From Myxococcales bacterium (lineage in GTDB: Bacteria > Myxococcota_A > Polyangia > Polyangiales > Houyiibacteriaceae), in assembly GCA_029862185.1 (NCBI GenBank), contig JAOTXX010000005.1:1-64000 (forward strand): a DNA stretch of 64,000 nt. Reading direction: 5' to 3'. The notes beneath the pieces were generated by a model. That model saw only the letters and a program-made list of their open reading frames with translations. It made no database searches and was not told the origin of the DNA. Position 1 is the first letter of the stretch. Every line of letters starts with the position of its first letter. The position numbers and the translations under genes were made by a program. Positions 27,177 to 36,410 of the stretch are shown here, piece by piece.

Positions 27177-30100
27177 GCAAGGCTGTCTTCTTCGAGATCT
27201 CTTGGGAGGTCTGCAACATGGTTGGCGGTATCCACACCGTGCTGGCCAGCCGTGTCCCAGAGGTGCAACAACGCCATGGGGAAGACGGGTACATCACGAT
27301 CGGGCCGGACGTCCCGCGGGGTGAAGGCGTCGCGCCGGAGTTTCGACCAGACATTTGGGATCGCAAGCTTGCGGACTCGCTCCAAGACCACGAGGTGGGC
27401 GTGGAAATGGGGCGCTGGTTGGTTCCAGGAGAGCCGCGTTGTCTGCTGATCAACCAGTCGCGCTTGTATCAGCGCAAGGACGAGATCCTCGGACGGTACT
27501 GGGAGCGCTACGAGCTCGATTCCTTGTTCGGAGCGTGGGACTACTACGATCCGGTGCTGTTCGGGCACGGCGCAGGCATGATCATCGAGCACATCCGTGA
27601 TCGCTACCTGCTTCCCGCGCGACAGACGGCGATCGTTCAGGCGCACGAGTGGATGTCGGCTAGCGCGATCCTACACCTACAGACCGCCGCGCCCGAAATC
27701 GGAACCGTGTTCACCACACACGCCACGATACTCGGCCGATCACTCGCAGCACTGCGAGCGGATCCCAACTTCTACGCATCGCTACCAAGCATCGAGCCCG
27801 AGGGCGCGGCCAAGGAGCTGAACGTGTCGTCGAAGCACTCGATGGAATCGGTGGCGGCGCAGGAAGCGGATGTGTTCACGACGGTCAGCGAGATCACCGC
27901 TTTGGAGTGCGAACATCTCCTAGGGAGAAAGCCGGACGTGATCTTGCTCAATGGCTTCGGCGCCAGGCCGGTGGAGCCGGAGCAGCGGCAGCGCGCGCGC
28001 GAGGAGCTCTTCAAGCTCGCCGAGCTCACGACGGGTGACCAGTACGATCGCGAGAACACTCTCATCTTCGCGCTCGCCGGCCGATATGAGTACATCAACA
28101 AGGGCGTGGACGTGTACCTCGACGCCGCGGCGGGCCTCCAAAAAGAGCTCGAATCGCGCCACGGGAAGCGAGTGCTCGTCTACGCGATGCTGCCCGCGGG
28201 CCACGCCGAGCCCAAACGTCTGCTCTGGGAGCGCTCCCATGGTGCTTCCGCCGGACCCCCACTGCGATGCACGCACGACCTCGTCGACGAGGCCAACGAC
28301 CCGATCACGAACCAGCTGAACGCGCTGGGCTTGCGTAACGCGCCGGGGGCTCCTGTGCACGTGGTGCACGTACCGATCTATCTCGACGGAACCGATCCGC
28401 TCATCCGTCACAAGTACTGGGACCTGCTTCCGGGCGCCGATCTCGGCGTCTTCCCGTCGTTCTACGAGCCATGGGGGTATACGCCGCTCGAAGCGGTGGC
28501 GTTTGGTGTCCCTGCGGTCACGACGGACCGCGCTGGGTTCGGTCGCTGGGTTGCGGCGCAGGGCGATGGGGACCGTACTGGTGTCAAGGTGCTCAAGCGT
28601 GAAGGTGTAACCACCACGGAAGTCACCGAGTCGCTGAAGGCCGCACTGCTCGAGTTCATCGATTTCCCGGCGATCGACCGTACGTCGCTTGGTGAAGCCT
28701 GTTTGAGAACCGCGGCCCTGACCGACTGGTCTAACTTCATGGTGAACTACGAGGAGGCGCACCGTCTCGCCCTCGCAGCGGGCGCTGCGCGTCGCAAAGA
28801 GTTGCCGATGGAGCGCTTGAGCGTCCCTTCGATGCCCGCGCCGTCTTCCGATTCCTCCGGTGTATTTGGCCTCTTCGTGAAGCCTCCCGTGGAGGAAGGA
28901 GAAGAGGGGGCTCCGTACACCCGAACCTTCGTTGTGGCGAACGCGCTTCCCGACGAGCTGCAAGCCCTGAGGGAGATCGCGTCCAATCTCTGGTGGCGTT
29001 GGCACCCCGAGGTCGGCGCGCTCTTCAAACGAATCGATCCGGCACTCTGGTTCAAGGTCGAGGAGAACCCGCATGCGCTCCTCGACCAGGTGAAGCCCGA
29101 TCGGCTCATGGCTGCGGCGGACGACGCGGAGTACGTCGCAGACCTCGGGCGGCTCCACCGAGAGATGATCGAGTCGACGGAAACGCAGGACGTACGAATC
29201 GCTTATTTTTGCATGGAGTTTGGACTCGCCGGCTTCTTGAAGCTCTACTCGGGAGGGCTCGGAATTCTCTCAGGCGACCACCTCAAGGCGGCAAGCGATT
29301 TGAACCTGCCCCTCTGCGCGGTCGGCCTCGCCTACCACGACGGATACTTCCACCAGATCATCGATCGTGACGGTCGACAGGAGGACCTCGGGGACACCAA
29401 CGATTTCGAGAACCCTCCGTTCGAGCCCGTCATGGTCGGGCGGTTCTCGCCGCTGCGAGTGACGGTCCCGCTGCCCACCGGCCCGGTACAAGTACAGGCC
29501 TGGCAATTGAAGGTCGGCAGGGTGCCGCTCTTCCTGCTCGATACCAACCTGCCGGAAAACAAGCCCGAAGACCGCGCGATCACCAACCGCTTGTACGGCG
29601 GGGACACCGCGCACCGTCTGCGACAGGAGATGGTCCTAGGCCTCGGAGGCTACCAACTGCTCACCGAGCTCGACATCGAACCGGATGTTTTTCACATGAA
29701 CGAAGGCCACAGCGCCTTCCTGCTCCTCGCGCGCGCAGCTCACCTGATCAAGAGGCACGGCCTCCGGTCTCAAGAGGCGTTCGAGTACATCCGAAATACG
29801 ACCGTATTCACCACGCACACGCCCGTGCCGGCCGGACATGACCATTTTCCCGAGGAGATGATACGCCCGTACCTGGCGCGATTCGAGCACGTGCTCCGCA
29901 TGGATTGGCCCCGTCTGCTCGCGATCGGAAATACGCCGAATAGCGCGGCCAACGAGTTCGGAACGACCGCGCTCGCCGTACGAAACGCGGGGCGAATCAA
30001 CGGGGTCAGCGCCAAGCACGGCGAAGTCGCGCGTGAGATGTTCCTTCAGTTCTTTCCGGAGTTCGATGACCCCGACGACGTGCCTTGCACGAGCATCACC

Positions 30101-31429
30101 AACGGCGTGCACGTTTCGACTTGGCTCGCACCTCGATGGCAACGGCTGATGGAACGGCAAATGGGGCACGACTGGCGTAACCAGATCGACGACCCTGATA
30201 GCTGGGAGTGGATGCGCGACCACGATCCAGCCGATCTCTGGGCGACGCATCGCGAGCTCCGCGCGGACTACGTCGATTGGCTAAAAGAGCACCTAACCGA
30301 GACCTGGACCCGACGGCGCGAGGACCTCTCTTTGCTCCGCGATATGCTCTCGAGGCTCGACGAAGATCGCATGTTCATCGGTTTCGCTCGACGGTTCGCA
30401 CCCTACAAACGTGCGGACTTGCTCCTGGACGAACCCGAACGGCTCGCCAAGCTGCTCAATGGCAATCCCGGCGCAACGATCATCTACGCTGGCAAGGCCC
30501 ATCCGGCCGACGGCCACGGGCAAGCACTATTACAGCGGGTCTACCAAGCTACGAAGCACCCGGATCTGGTAGGTCGGGTCATCTTCATGGAGGGCTACGC
30601 GATCGATTCGGCACGTCGAATGGTGGCTGGCTGCGATGTGTGGTTGAACACGCCTACGCGTCCGCTCGAGGCGAGCGGGACTTCCGGCATGAAGGCCGCC
30701 ATGAACGGCTGCCTGAACCTCAGCGTCGACGATGGCTGGTGGCTCGAGGGCTACGAAGAGAACAACGGCTGGGTGATCGACCTACCGGCGACCTCGATTC
30801 ACGACCCGAGCGCCTACGACCGCGCCGTGACGATGGCACTCCTCGAAGGCGAGATCCTGCCTAGCTACCACGATCGAAACGCCGACGGGGTCCCGGTGGC
30901 CTGGGTCGACCGGATGAAGGCCAGCATGTCGAGCATCATTCCGCGGTTCTCCGCTCGACGGATGGTCACCGACTATGCCGACAACTTCTACGAGCCAGCG
31001 ATGCGAGATGCGGTCGCCCTGCGCGACTCGAACTACCGGCCACTGTTCGCTTTGGCGGACCTGGCCGAGGCGATCCGAAGCCACTGGAACGAGATCGCGA
31101 TGGAAAGCGTCCGCTTCGGCGGCTTGAGCGGCAACGAGCTGGTCGTCGGCACGACGGTCTCTACCGAGCTTTCCCTCCATCACCCGGGGCTCGACGCCAG
31201 AGAGTTGGTGGTCGAAGCCGTGGTGACCTATGGCAGCCGGCTTCACGACCTCTCGTCGAGAATCGTCGTCCCATTCGAATCGGAGGACGGCGAAGGGCGG
31301 AGCACCTGGCGGGGCGCCTTTACCGTGAGGGCCAGCGGCGGCCACGAGCTGCGGTTCCGAGTCAGGCCGAAGGATCGGAGCCCACTACGGCCAGCAGCTC
31401 TCGGCATGCACATCCAAAAGTGGCTGTGA
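27173..31429 (+). CDS. fused GT3 glycogen synthase and GT35 alpha-glucan phosphorylase
   Basis: 1418 residues, two enzymes in one chain. Residues 1 to about 560 resemble eukaryotic-type GT3 glycogen synthase ('FFEISWEVCNMVGGIHTVL', then 'FPSFYEPWGYTPLEAVAFG'). After a linker near 560-590, the rest is a short-type alpha-glucan phosphorylase: 'YFCMEFGLAGFLKLYSGGLG' and the PLP lysine in 'EASGTSGMKAAMNGCLNLSV'. A final beta-rich domain covers the last hundred residues or so. GT3 would add glucose from UDP- or ADP-glucose, GT35 would release glucose-1-phosphate. The polypeptide closes the glycogen operon, in ATGA overlap with GH57. Confidence 0.9.
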   Translation: MSKAVFFEISWEVCNMVGGIHTVLASRVPEVQQRHGEDGYITIGPDVPRGEGVAPEFRPDIWDRKLADSLQDHEVGVEMGRWLVPGEPRCLLINQSRLYQRKDEILGRYWERYELDSLFGAWDYYDPVLFGHGAGMIIEHIRDRYLLPARQTAIVQAHEWMSASAILHLQTAAPEIGTVFTTHATILGRSLAALRADPNFYASLPSIEPEGAAKELNVSSKHSMESVAAQEADVFTTVSEITALECEHLLGRKPDVILLNGFGARPVEPEQRQRAREELFKLAELTTGDQYDRENTLIFALAGRYEYINKGVDVYLDAAAGLQKELESRHGKRVLVYAMLPAGHAEPKRLLWERSHGASAGPPLRCTHDLVDEANDPITNQLNALGLRNAPGAPVHVVHVPIYLDGTDPLIRHKYWDLLPGADLGVFPSFYEPWGYTPLEAVAFGVPAVTTDRAGFGRWVAAQGDGDRTGVKVLKREGVTTTEVTESLKAALLEFIDFPAIDRTSLGEACLRTAALTDWSNFMVNYEEAHRLALAAGAARRKELPMERLSVPSMPAPSSDSSGVFGLFVKPPVEEGEEGAPYTRTFVVANALPDELQALREIASNLWWRWHPEVGALFKRIDPALWFKVEENPHALLDQVKPDRLMAAADDAEYVADLGRLHREMIESTETQDVRIAYFCMEFGLAGFLKLYSGGLGILSGDHLKAASDLNLPLCAVGLAYHDGYFHQIIDRDGRQEDLGDTNDFENPPFEPVMVGRFSPLRVTVPLPTGPVQVQAWQLKVGRVPLFLLDTNLPENKPEDRAITNRLYGGDTAHRLRQEMVLGLGGYQLLTELDIEPDVFHMNEGHSAFLLLARAAHLIKRHGLRSQEAFEYIRNTTVFTTHTPVPAGHDHFPEEMIRPYLARFEHVLRMDWPRLLAIGNTPNSAANEFGTTALAVRNAGRINGVSAKHGEVAREMFLQFFPEFDDPDDVPCTSITNGVHVSTWLAPRWQRLMERQMGHDWRNQIDDPDSWEWMRDHDPADLWATHRELRADYVDWLKEHLTETWTRRREDLSLLRDMLSRLDEDRMFIGFARRFAPYKRADLLLDEPERLAKLLNGNPGATIIYAGKAHPADGHGQALLQRVYQATKHPDLVGRVIFMEGYAIDSARRMVAGCDVWLNTPTRPLEASGTSGMKAAMNGCLNLSVDDGWWLEGYEENNGWVIDLPATSIHDPSAYDRAVTMALLEGEILPSYHDRNADGVPVAWVDRMKASMSSIIPRFSARRMVTDYADNFYEPAMRDAVALRDSNYRPLFALADLAEAIRSHWNEIAMESVRFGGLSGNELVVGTTVSTELSLHHPGLDARELVVEAVVTYGSRLHDLSSRIVVPFESEDGEGRSTWRGAFTVRASGGHELRFRVRPKDRSPLRPAALGMHIQKWL

Positions 31430-31462
31430 AAGCTTGAGGTCAGTAAGTCGCGCTTGGGGCGG

Positions 31463-32227
31463 TCATTTCATGACCCTGGCGAAATCGAGCCCGCCAACAA
31501 TCCCGGTCACCCCTCGATCGTTCTCGATCAAGATGCGGCGAACGCTCATCGCCAAGGCTTGCTCCGCAGCTCGGCCGAGACCCATCCCGGCAGGGAGGAT
31601 CAAGATGCAGACGTTCATCACGTATTCGACCGCGGTAGTCGGGGCCAGTCGGCGCGCTTGCAGAGCGCACGCCTGATCGAAGATGCCGACCGGGAAGTCT
31701 CCTTCGACCACGACCAGACCATGCTTGTTGGATAGATCAAGGCGATCGACGGCCATGGCGATCGGATCGTCGGCCTTGACCTTGACCACGGAGCCCGAGG
31801 CAATCTCGGAAATCGGCGTCTTGATGCGCTTATCCCCAACCGCTCGCATCAGGTCGCGTGTAGAGATGACGCCCTCGGGCTTACCGGCGCTGGTGACGAA
31901 GATGCGGTGAACGTGCTTCTTCAGCATCAGCTTGGCGACCGCAGCCACGGGCGCATCGTTTGGAACCTGGAGCACCGGGGATTGCATGATCTCCTCGACC
32001 GGGCGATCGGGAACGCGAAAGGTCACGCCATGGCTGAACACTGCTGCGTGCAGGAGATCGGTCCGCGAGACTACGCCCTTGAGCTCACCGGCGTCGTTGA
32101 CGACACCGAGAGCAGAGACGCCTTGCTCCGTGAACATCGCGTCGGCGGCAACGAGGCTTTCGCCGATGTGAATCGTCTCGACCGGGCTAGTCATGTATTC
32201 GGTCACGGGCATTTCGAAGTTGGCCAT
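31463..32227 (-). CDS. four-CBS-domain regulatory protein
   Basis: 254 residues with four successive CBS motifs, the first two best conserved ('VTEYMTSPVETIHIGESLVA' and 'VEEIMQSPVLQVPNDAPVAA'), the third starting 'ISEIASGSVVKVKADDPIAM' and the fourth degenerate. Two Bateman modules in one chain can bind two or more adenine nucleotides. It ends the DUF5335-host attachment-CBS operon, 45 bases after the host-attachment-like gene, and is convergent with the glycogen operon. Confidence 0.85.
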   Translation of the reverse strand: MANFEMPVTEYMTSPVETIHIGESLVAADAMFTEQGVSALGVVNDAGELKGVVSRTDLLHAAVFSHGVTFRVPDRPVEEIMQSPVLQVPNDAPVAAVAKLMLKKHVHRIFVTSAGKPEGVISTRDLMRAVGDKRIKTPISEIASGSVVKVKADDPIAMAVDRLDLSNKHGLVVVEGDFPVGIFDQACALQARRLAPTTAVEYVMNVCILILPAGMGLGRAAEQALAMSVRRILIENDRGVTGIVGGLDFARVMK

Positions 32228-32272
32228 CTCATCTACCTTTCGCTGTCGTGCTCTCGACGAACGAGCGCCCGG

Positions 32273-32722
32273 TCAAATGACGATCGCTTCACCGAGATGT
32301 TGGATCAGCTCGGCCTCGGTGCTGGTCGCGAGGTCTTTGTCAACGGAGCCGATCACCAGCTGCGAAGTCGGTCCATCGAGCGCGGAACGCAGCAATCCCA
32401 AGAATCGCGGAGGCGCGACGAGAACCAGGCGGTCAAACTGATTTTGCACACGTCCGTGCCGGAGCTTGTTGGCGAGCGTTCTTGAAAAGTCGGAGACCAC
32501 CCTATCGTGCGGGCTCTCGCTTTGTCCCATCGAAGCGCGGCGCGGGTCACCGCTGTTTTTGCGAAACGAGCGTCCGGGACGATCGGAGTCGATGTCCCGA
32601 TCGCGCGCCCGGCCTTCAGGATGGTCGATCGATTGGACCAGAGCCAAGCCCTGGCCGATCCCATCGTTCGCGAACAATCGCGCGCCGGCCTCGTGTGCCA
32701 CCAAGATCCAAGTTCTTCCCAT
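32273..32722 (-). CDS. host attachment protein family (baeRF-like)
   Basis: 149 residues. 'WILVAHEAGARLFANDG' near the start and 'DHPEGRARDRDIDSDRPGRS' near residues 33-52 match the 'protein required for attachment to host cells' family, named from Agrobacterium. The core looks like the release-factor eRF1 domain-2 fold seen in bacterial archaeo-eukaryotic RF1 relatives, so a ribosome- or RNA-related role is possible. In free-living bacteria these genes often sit with USP and CBS stress genes, as here. True function unknown. Confidence 0.8.
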   Translation of the reverse strand: MGRTWILVAHEAGARLFANDGIGQGLALVQSIDHPEGRARDRDIDSDRPGRSFRKNSGDPRRASMGQSESPHDRVVSDFSRTLANKLRHGRVQNQFDRLVLVAPPRFLGLLRSALDGPTSQLVIGSVDKDLATSTEAELIQHLGEAIVI

Positions 32723-32745
32723 CTTCAGACCTCCGTAGCCGCAAG

Positions 32746-33081
32746 TCAGGAAGCAGGCAACGAGGGGAGCGGCCGGAGCTCGATAATTTGCTTCGTCCCG
32801 TCCTGGGCAATGACCTCGATGCTCGATAGCCTCCCAGCCTCTTCTCGAACGAAGATTTGCTTCGGCTTGGGCATCCGGTGGGAGATATTCGCCGCATCCA
32901 CTTCGAGAGCTTCGTCATTCGGGTCGTAACTAATCCCGACCAAGACACTGTCCTCGCTCTCTGGCTGCACGCCGATACTTTCGCCCATGATCGAAATGCC
33001 TACCCGCATCGTGGGGAGGTGCTTTGAAACCTCGTCGAAGTACCGTTGCCATTCCGGTCTCTCTAGCTTTCGTGTCGTCAT
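32746..33081 (-). CDS. DUF5335-like protein
   Basis: 111 residues: 'ERPEWQRYFDEVSKHLP' at the start, then two-layer beta strands ending 'LSSIEVIAQDGTKQIIELRP'. The arrangement (W-x-x-F/Y-F near the start, 'ISHRMPKPKQIFVREE' in the middle) resembles DUF5335, a family of unknown function. GGGAGG lies five bases before the ATG. First gene of a three-gene unit (with the host-attachment-like and four-CBS genes) with a good sigma-54-type element upstream. Confidence 0.65.
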   Translation of the reverse strand: MTTRKLERPEWQRYFDEVSKHLPTMRVGISIMGESIGVQPESEDSVLVGISYDPNDEALEVDAANISHRMPKPKQIFVREEAGRLSSIEVIAQDGTKQIIELRPLPSLPAS

Positions 33082-33111
33082 CGTTGCCTCCCGTACTGAT
33101 GCTCATTAGGA

Positions 33112-33127
33112 AGCAAACCTCGTGCCC
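33112..33127 (-). promoter_or_regulatory. sigma-54-type -24/-12 promoter for DUF5335/host-attachment/CBS unit
   Basis: Minus strand GGGCAC-GAGGT-TTGCT: one mismatch in the -24 half, perfect -12 half, exact GG/GC spacing. The predicted start near 33101 gives a 20-base leader that contains the GGGAGG ribosome site. Confidence 0.6.
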
Positions 33128-33283
33128 AGTTGGGGGCCCCTGCTTCGGCTGCCGTTTCGAACGAGTGACGCAAACGATGCGCGAATTGGGCACGTCGCGA
33201 TAGAATTGCGCGCGACCGAAGCCGAGCGCATGGGCGGGAGCTCCCCGAAGGGTATACTTCTAGCCTCGCTGCTCAGGAATGTG

Positions 33284-34825
33284 ATGGGAACGCTGAAAGC
33301 GGATCTCGAAGCCAGCGGCTTCGAGCTGATCGAGACACATATCTCTTGGATCTTCTTGGGTGCCGAGGAGGTGTTCAAGGTGAAAAGACCCGTCGACTTG
33401 GGCTTCCTCGACTTCACGACGCTCGAGAAGCGCCGCGCCGCGTGCGACGCGGAGCTGCAGCTGAACCGGCGGCTCGCGCCAGACGTCTACCTCGACGTGG
33501 TGCCGATCACGGTCGACGCTTCGGGTGTTCACCGGATCGCAGGAGCCGGCAAGGCCGTGGACTGGGCCGTTCGGATGCGTCGTCTCGCCATTGATAGGCG
33601 GGCGGACGAGCTCTTGCGAGCAGGTTTGTTGACGCCGAAACACATCGACGCGCTCGCGGCCCACATCGCGCGATTCCACGACAGCGTGCGCTGCGACGCG
33701 GAAACGTCCAAGCACGGTGACATCGAGATGATCCGCAGAAACGTGGCGGAGAACTTCGAACAAACCCGGGACTCGATCGGGGCCTATCTGACGCTGGAGC
33801 AATCCCACGGGATCGAGGCGTGGCAAGTGCAGACACTCAGCAACGACGCTCCTTTTGTAGCGAGAATCGGTGCCAGGCGTGTCCGAGACGGACACGGGGA
33901 CTTGAGGCTCGAGCACGTGTACTTCGAGTCCGAAAAGTCTATTTCGATCATCGACTGCATCGAGTTCAACGACCGCTTCCGCTACGGAGACGTCTGCGCG
34001 GACATCGCGTTCTTGTCGATGGACCTTGCCTGGCACGGGCGGGTGGACCTCGCAGAGCGGTTTCTCGCCCGGTATGCACGCGAATCGAACGACTATGAGC
34101 TCTATTCGGTGGTCAACTTCTACGAGAGCTACCGCGCTTTCGTGCGCGGGAAGGTTGCCTCACTGCTCGCCGCGGATACCGAGGCCTCCCCTGAGGCAAG
34201 GGAGCGGGCGCGGCTGGAGGCCCGCCGCTACTTCCTTCTAGCGTTGGCGTTCGAGCGCCCACCGCTCGTGCCACCGCGGCTCGTCGCCGTCGGAGGGATG
34301 ATCGCCGCTGGGAAGAGCCAGACCTCGGCAACGATCGGTGACTTGCTCGCCGCTCCAGTGCTTAGCTCGGACCGGACGCGGAAGCAGCTGATGGACCGAG
34401 AGCCGACCGAACCGCTCCCAGGCGGAGCTTGGTCCGGATCTTACTCGCCAAGCGCTACCCAAGCCGTATACGGGGCGATCTTGAGGCTTGCCGACATCGT
34501 ACTCTCGTCCGGACGTCCGGTCGTGATCGACGCTTCGTTTCGCACCGGGGCGATGCGAGATGCTGCCCGCCGCTTGGCGAGCCAGCACGGAGTCCCCTTC
34601 TTGCTGGTCGAGTGCAGAGCCCCCCGCGCTCTGATTTTGGATCGTCTTGCCGCGCGCGAAAGCGGGGGGCCGCATGAGAGCGACGCGAGAACCGACCTGT
34701 TGGAGGAGTTTGAAAAGCGCTTCGAGCCGATCGAGGAGCTCCGGGAGTCCGAGCATCTACGAGTGGACACCTCGCGATCCCTGCACGAGATCCGGAGCGT
34801 GCTCGAAGCGACATTCAACGGCTAG
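33284..34825 (+). CDS. bifunctional phosphotransferase-like/P-loop kinase-like protein
   Basis: 513 residues from ATG 33284 (AGGA just upstream). The N-terminal half resembles aminoglycoside-phosphotransferase-like kinases: 'GHGDLRLEHVYFE' (catalytic HGD) and 'IIDCIEFNDRFRYGDVCADI'. The C-terminal third has a Walker A site 'VGGMIAAGKSQTSATIG' and looks like a small-molecule or nucleotide kinase ('VVIDASFRTGAMR'). This two-part architecture is widespread in proteobacteria and often found with USP genes; no substrate is known. Antibiotic resistance should not be assumed. Its stop overlaps the convergent USP gene within a CTAG. Confidence 0.82.
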   Translation: MGTLKADLEASGFELIETHISWIFLGAEEVFKVKRPVDLGFLDFTTLEKRRAACDAELQLNRRLAPDVYLDVVPITVDASGVHRIAGAGKAVDWAVRMRRLAIDRRADELLRAGLLTPKHIDALAAHIARFHDSVRCDAETSKHGDIEMIRRNVAENFEQTRDSIGAYLTLEQSHGIEAWQVQTLSNDAPFVARIGARRVRDGHGDLRLEHVYFESEKSISIIDCIEFNDRFRYGDVCADIAFLSMDLAWHGRVDLAERFLARYARESNDYELYSVVNFYESYRAFVRGKVASLLAADTEASPEARERARLEARRYFLLALAFERPPLVPPRLVAVGGMIAAGKSQTSATIGDLLAAPVLSSDRTRKQLMDREPTEPLPGGAWSGSYSPSATQAVYGAILRLADIVLSSGRPVVIDASFRTGAMRDAARRLASQHGVPFLLVECRAPRALILDRLAARESGGPHESDARTDLLEEFEKRFEPIEELRESEHLRVDTSRSLHEIRSVLEATFNG

Positions 34826-35730
34826 CGCTGAAGTCGCGGACGAACCGCGAGAACCGGAACCGGCGCATAGCGAAGGCAGTATTGCGAGGCACTGCCAAGC
34901 ATCATGCCGCGGAGCCTGCCTTGACCCCTGCAGCCGACAAATACCAGGTCTGCGTTGATGCTCGCCGCCGCATTGCAGATCGTCTTTCCTATCGACCCAT
35001 CCAAGACCTGTACGGTCGTGCTCGGCTTCAGGCCCTCGGTCACGATGAGCTGCTCGAGGCGCGAGCGTGCCGTGGACGAGAGGCCTTCGAGCACACTTGG
35101 CCACTCCGTCGGCATCCGACTCTCGGTGATCGGGTGCGGTACGACATGGAGCAGTGACACCTCGCCGTCGATCGCGCTGGCCACATCGCGCGCCCAGCGA
35201 ACGGCCTCGACCCCGTGCAAAGAAAAATCGACGCCCACGGCGATACGCGCTCCGCTGTAGTCTGCGCGAAGACGCCCACACGAAACCAGCACCGAGCAAG
35301 GGGCTTGTGCCAAGACGCGTTCCGCCGTCGAGCCAAGCAAGCGTTCGGGCAGGCCGATGGCTCCGACGGGATCCCCCACGGCTATCAGGTCGGCATTGAC
35401 CGAAACTGCGGTGCGCAAGATCGTCTCCCAGGGACGGCCTTCTTCGCAAGACGTCTGGCAACTCAGGCCCAGGTCTTCGCATGCCTTGCGCTCGCGTTCG
35501 AGCTCTTGTAGCGAGTTCTCGAAGCGCCCCTTCAATCGCTCGCGAAGCGCTTGAGCAGCGGACCGCGCGCCGACGGGCAGGTCGGGCCACGCATGCTCCA
35601 ACCCCATCTCGCTCGCATGCACCAGCCAAAGGGTTGCGCGGCTCGCCCGGGCAGTCGCAATCGCAAGCCGCATCGCGCGATGGCCAGACTCCCCGAGGTC
35701 GGTCCCCACAACGATGGTCTTGATGGCCAT
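34822..35730 (-). CDS. tandem universal stress protein (two UspA domains)
   Basis: 302 residues. Domain 1 opens 'KTIVVGTDLGESGHRAMRLA' and closes with 'GDPVGAIGLPERLLGST'; domain 2 opens 'ARIAVGVDFSLHGVEAVRWA' and has the ATP-type loop 'GCRGQGRLRGMMLGS'. No ribosome site is visible before the ATG, and a sigma-54-like element ends 14 bases upstream, so the transcript could be nearly leaderless (inference). Confidence 0.88.
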   Translation of the reverse strand: MAIKTIVVGTDLGESGHRAMRLAIATARASRATLWLVHASEMGLEHAWPDLPVGARSAAQALRERLKGRFENSLQELERERKACEDLGLSCQTSCEEGRPWETILRTAVSVNADLIAVGDPVGAIGLPERLLGSTAERVLAQAPCSVLVSCGRLRADYSGARIAVGVDFSLHGVEAVRWARDVASAIDGEVSLLHVVPHPITESRMPTEWPSVLEGLSSTARSRLEQLIVTEGLKPSTTVQVLDGSIGKTICNAAASINADLVFVGCRGQGRLRGMMLGSASQYCLRYAPVPVLAVRPRLQR

Positions 35731-35744
35731 GGGGCGAATCTTAC

Positions 35745-35760
35745 ACCAAGCACCGTGCCA
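35745..35760 (-). promoter_or_regulatory. weak sigma-54-like element upstream of tandem USP gene
   Basis: Minus strand TGGCAC-GGTGC-TTGGT: perfect -24 half (TGGCACG) but the invariant C of the -12 GC pair is G. Predicted start only about four bases before the ATG. Listed because of the pattern shared with neighbouring genes. Confidence 0.3.
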
Positions 35761-35799
35761 TTTCGATGCGGCACATGCGACGGCTCCGCGGTCGTCGGT

Positions 35800-36231
35800 T
35801 TACAGGCCGGGATCGGAGAGGGTCTGAATCGCATATTCGACGAAATCCGAGTCGGTTAACATGCCCACGAGCCGCCCATCCTCGACCACGGGAACACAAC
35901 CGTATGCATGCGACCGAAGGATCAACGCAGCTTCCAGGGCAGGCGTATCGGGATACACCGTGCGCACCTCTTTCGTCATGACCCATCGGGCTTCGATCCA
36001 GCGGTTCATGTGGGCCTGTTCGGTCGACAAGGCCCCAGAGAGACTCCCTTCCTGACTGCGCAGGACATCCCGGTGCGAAATGAGCCCCAGCAGGTGCCCA
36101 GACTCCTCCACGACGGCCACGTGGCGGATATGGCTCGCCTGCATCAGCTGGATGGCCTCCCGAAGGGGGCTCGCCGGACCAACGGTCTTCACCGGCTGCG
36201 TCATGAGATCTCGGACCAAGAGCTGCGCCAT
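35800..36231 (-). CDS. CBS-domain pair protein
   Basis: 143 residues from ATG 36231 with two CBS motifs: 'VRDLMTQPVKTVGPASPLRE' and 'ARWVMTKEVRTVYPDTPALE', each followed by the 'GLISHRDV' or 'GMLTDSDF' close. About 20 residues between them ('GALSTEQAHMNRWIEARWV') form a longer linker than usual. A longer frame to 36279 would span the promoter-like element. Divergent from the wax ester synthase gene. Confidence 0.85.
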   Translation of the reverse strand: MAQLLVRDLMTQPVKTVGPASPLREAIQLMQASHIRHVAVVEESGHLLGLISHRDVLRSQEGSLSGALSTEQAHMNRWIEARWVMTKEVRTVYPDTPALEAALILRSHAYGCVPVVEDGRLVGMLTDSDFVEYAIQTLSDPGL

Positions 36232-36244
36232 GCCCCGTATTCCA

Positions 36245-36260
36245 AGCATGTTCCATGCCA
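36245..36260 (-). promoter_or_regulatory. sigma-54-type -24/-12 element upstream of CBS gene
   Basis: Minus strand TGGCAT-GGAAC-ATGCT with exact GG/GC spacing and two departures from consensus. The predicted start would lie about three bases before the ATG at 36231, so either the transcript is nearly leaderless or the match is fortuitous. Confidence 0.4.
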
Positions 36261-36379
36261 TTGGCAACCTGAACACCATCGGGTGAATATTTTGCGCTTG
36301 CTAAGATCGGAAACGCATAATATTCGCTGCTACAGGGTGTCTGACGCCCGTGTGTTGGGTTATTGGCTACCAGATACGT

Positions 36380-36395
36380 GGGCTTACATCTTGCT
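36380..36395 (+). promoter_or_regulatory. weak sigma-54-like element upstream of wax ester synthase
   Basis: GGGCTT-ACATC-TTGCT: good -12 half and correct spacing, poor -24 half. Ends 15 bases before the ATG, where no ribosome site is visible. Confidence 0.3.
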
Positions 36396-36410
36396 AGACA
36401 TCTCCACGCT

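Noticed and set aside
33200-33260. TGGGCACG followed by TTGC upstream of the kinase-like gene
   Set aside because: The distance between the two halves is too long for a sigma-54 promoter.
33284-34825. Aminoglycoside resistance gene
   Set aside because: The HGD kinase half is part of a common two-domain protein associated with USP genes; nothing shows drug phosphorylation.
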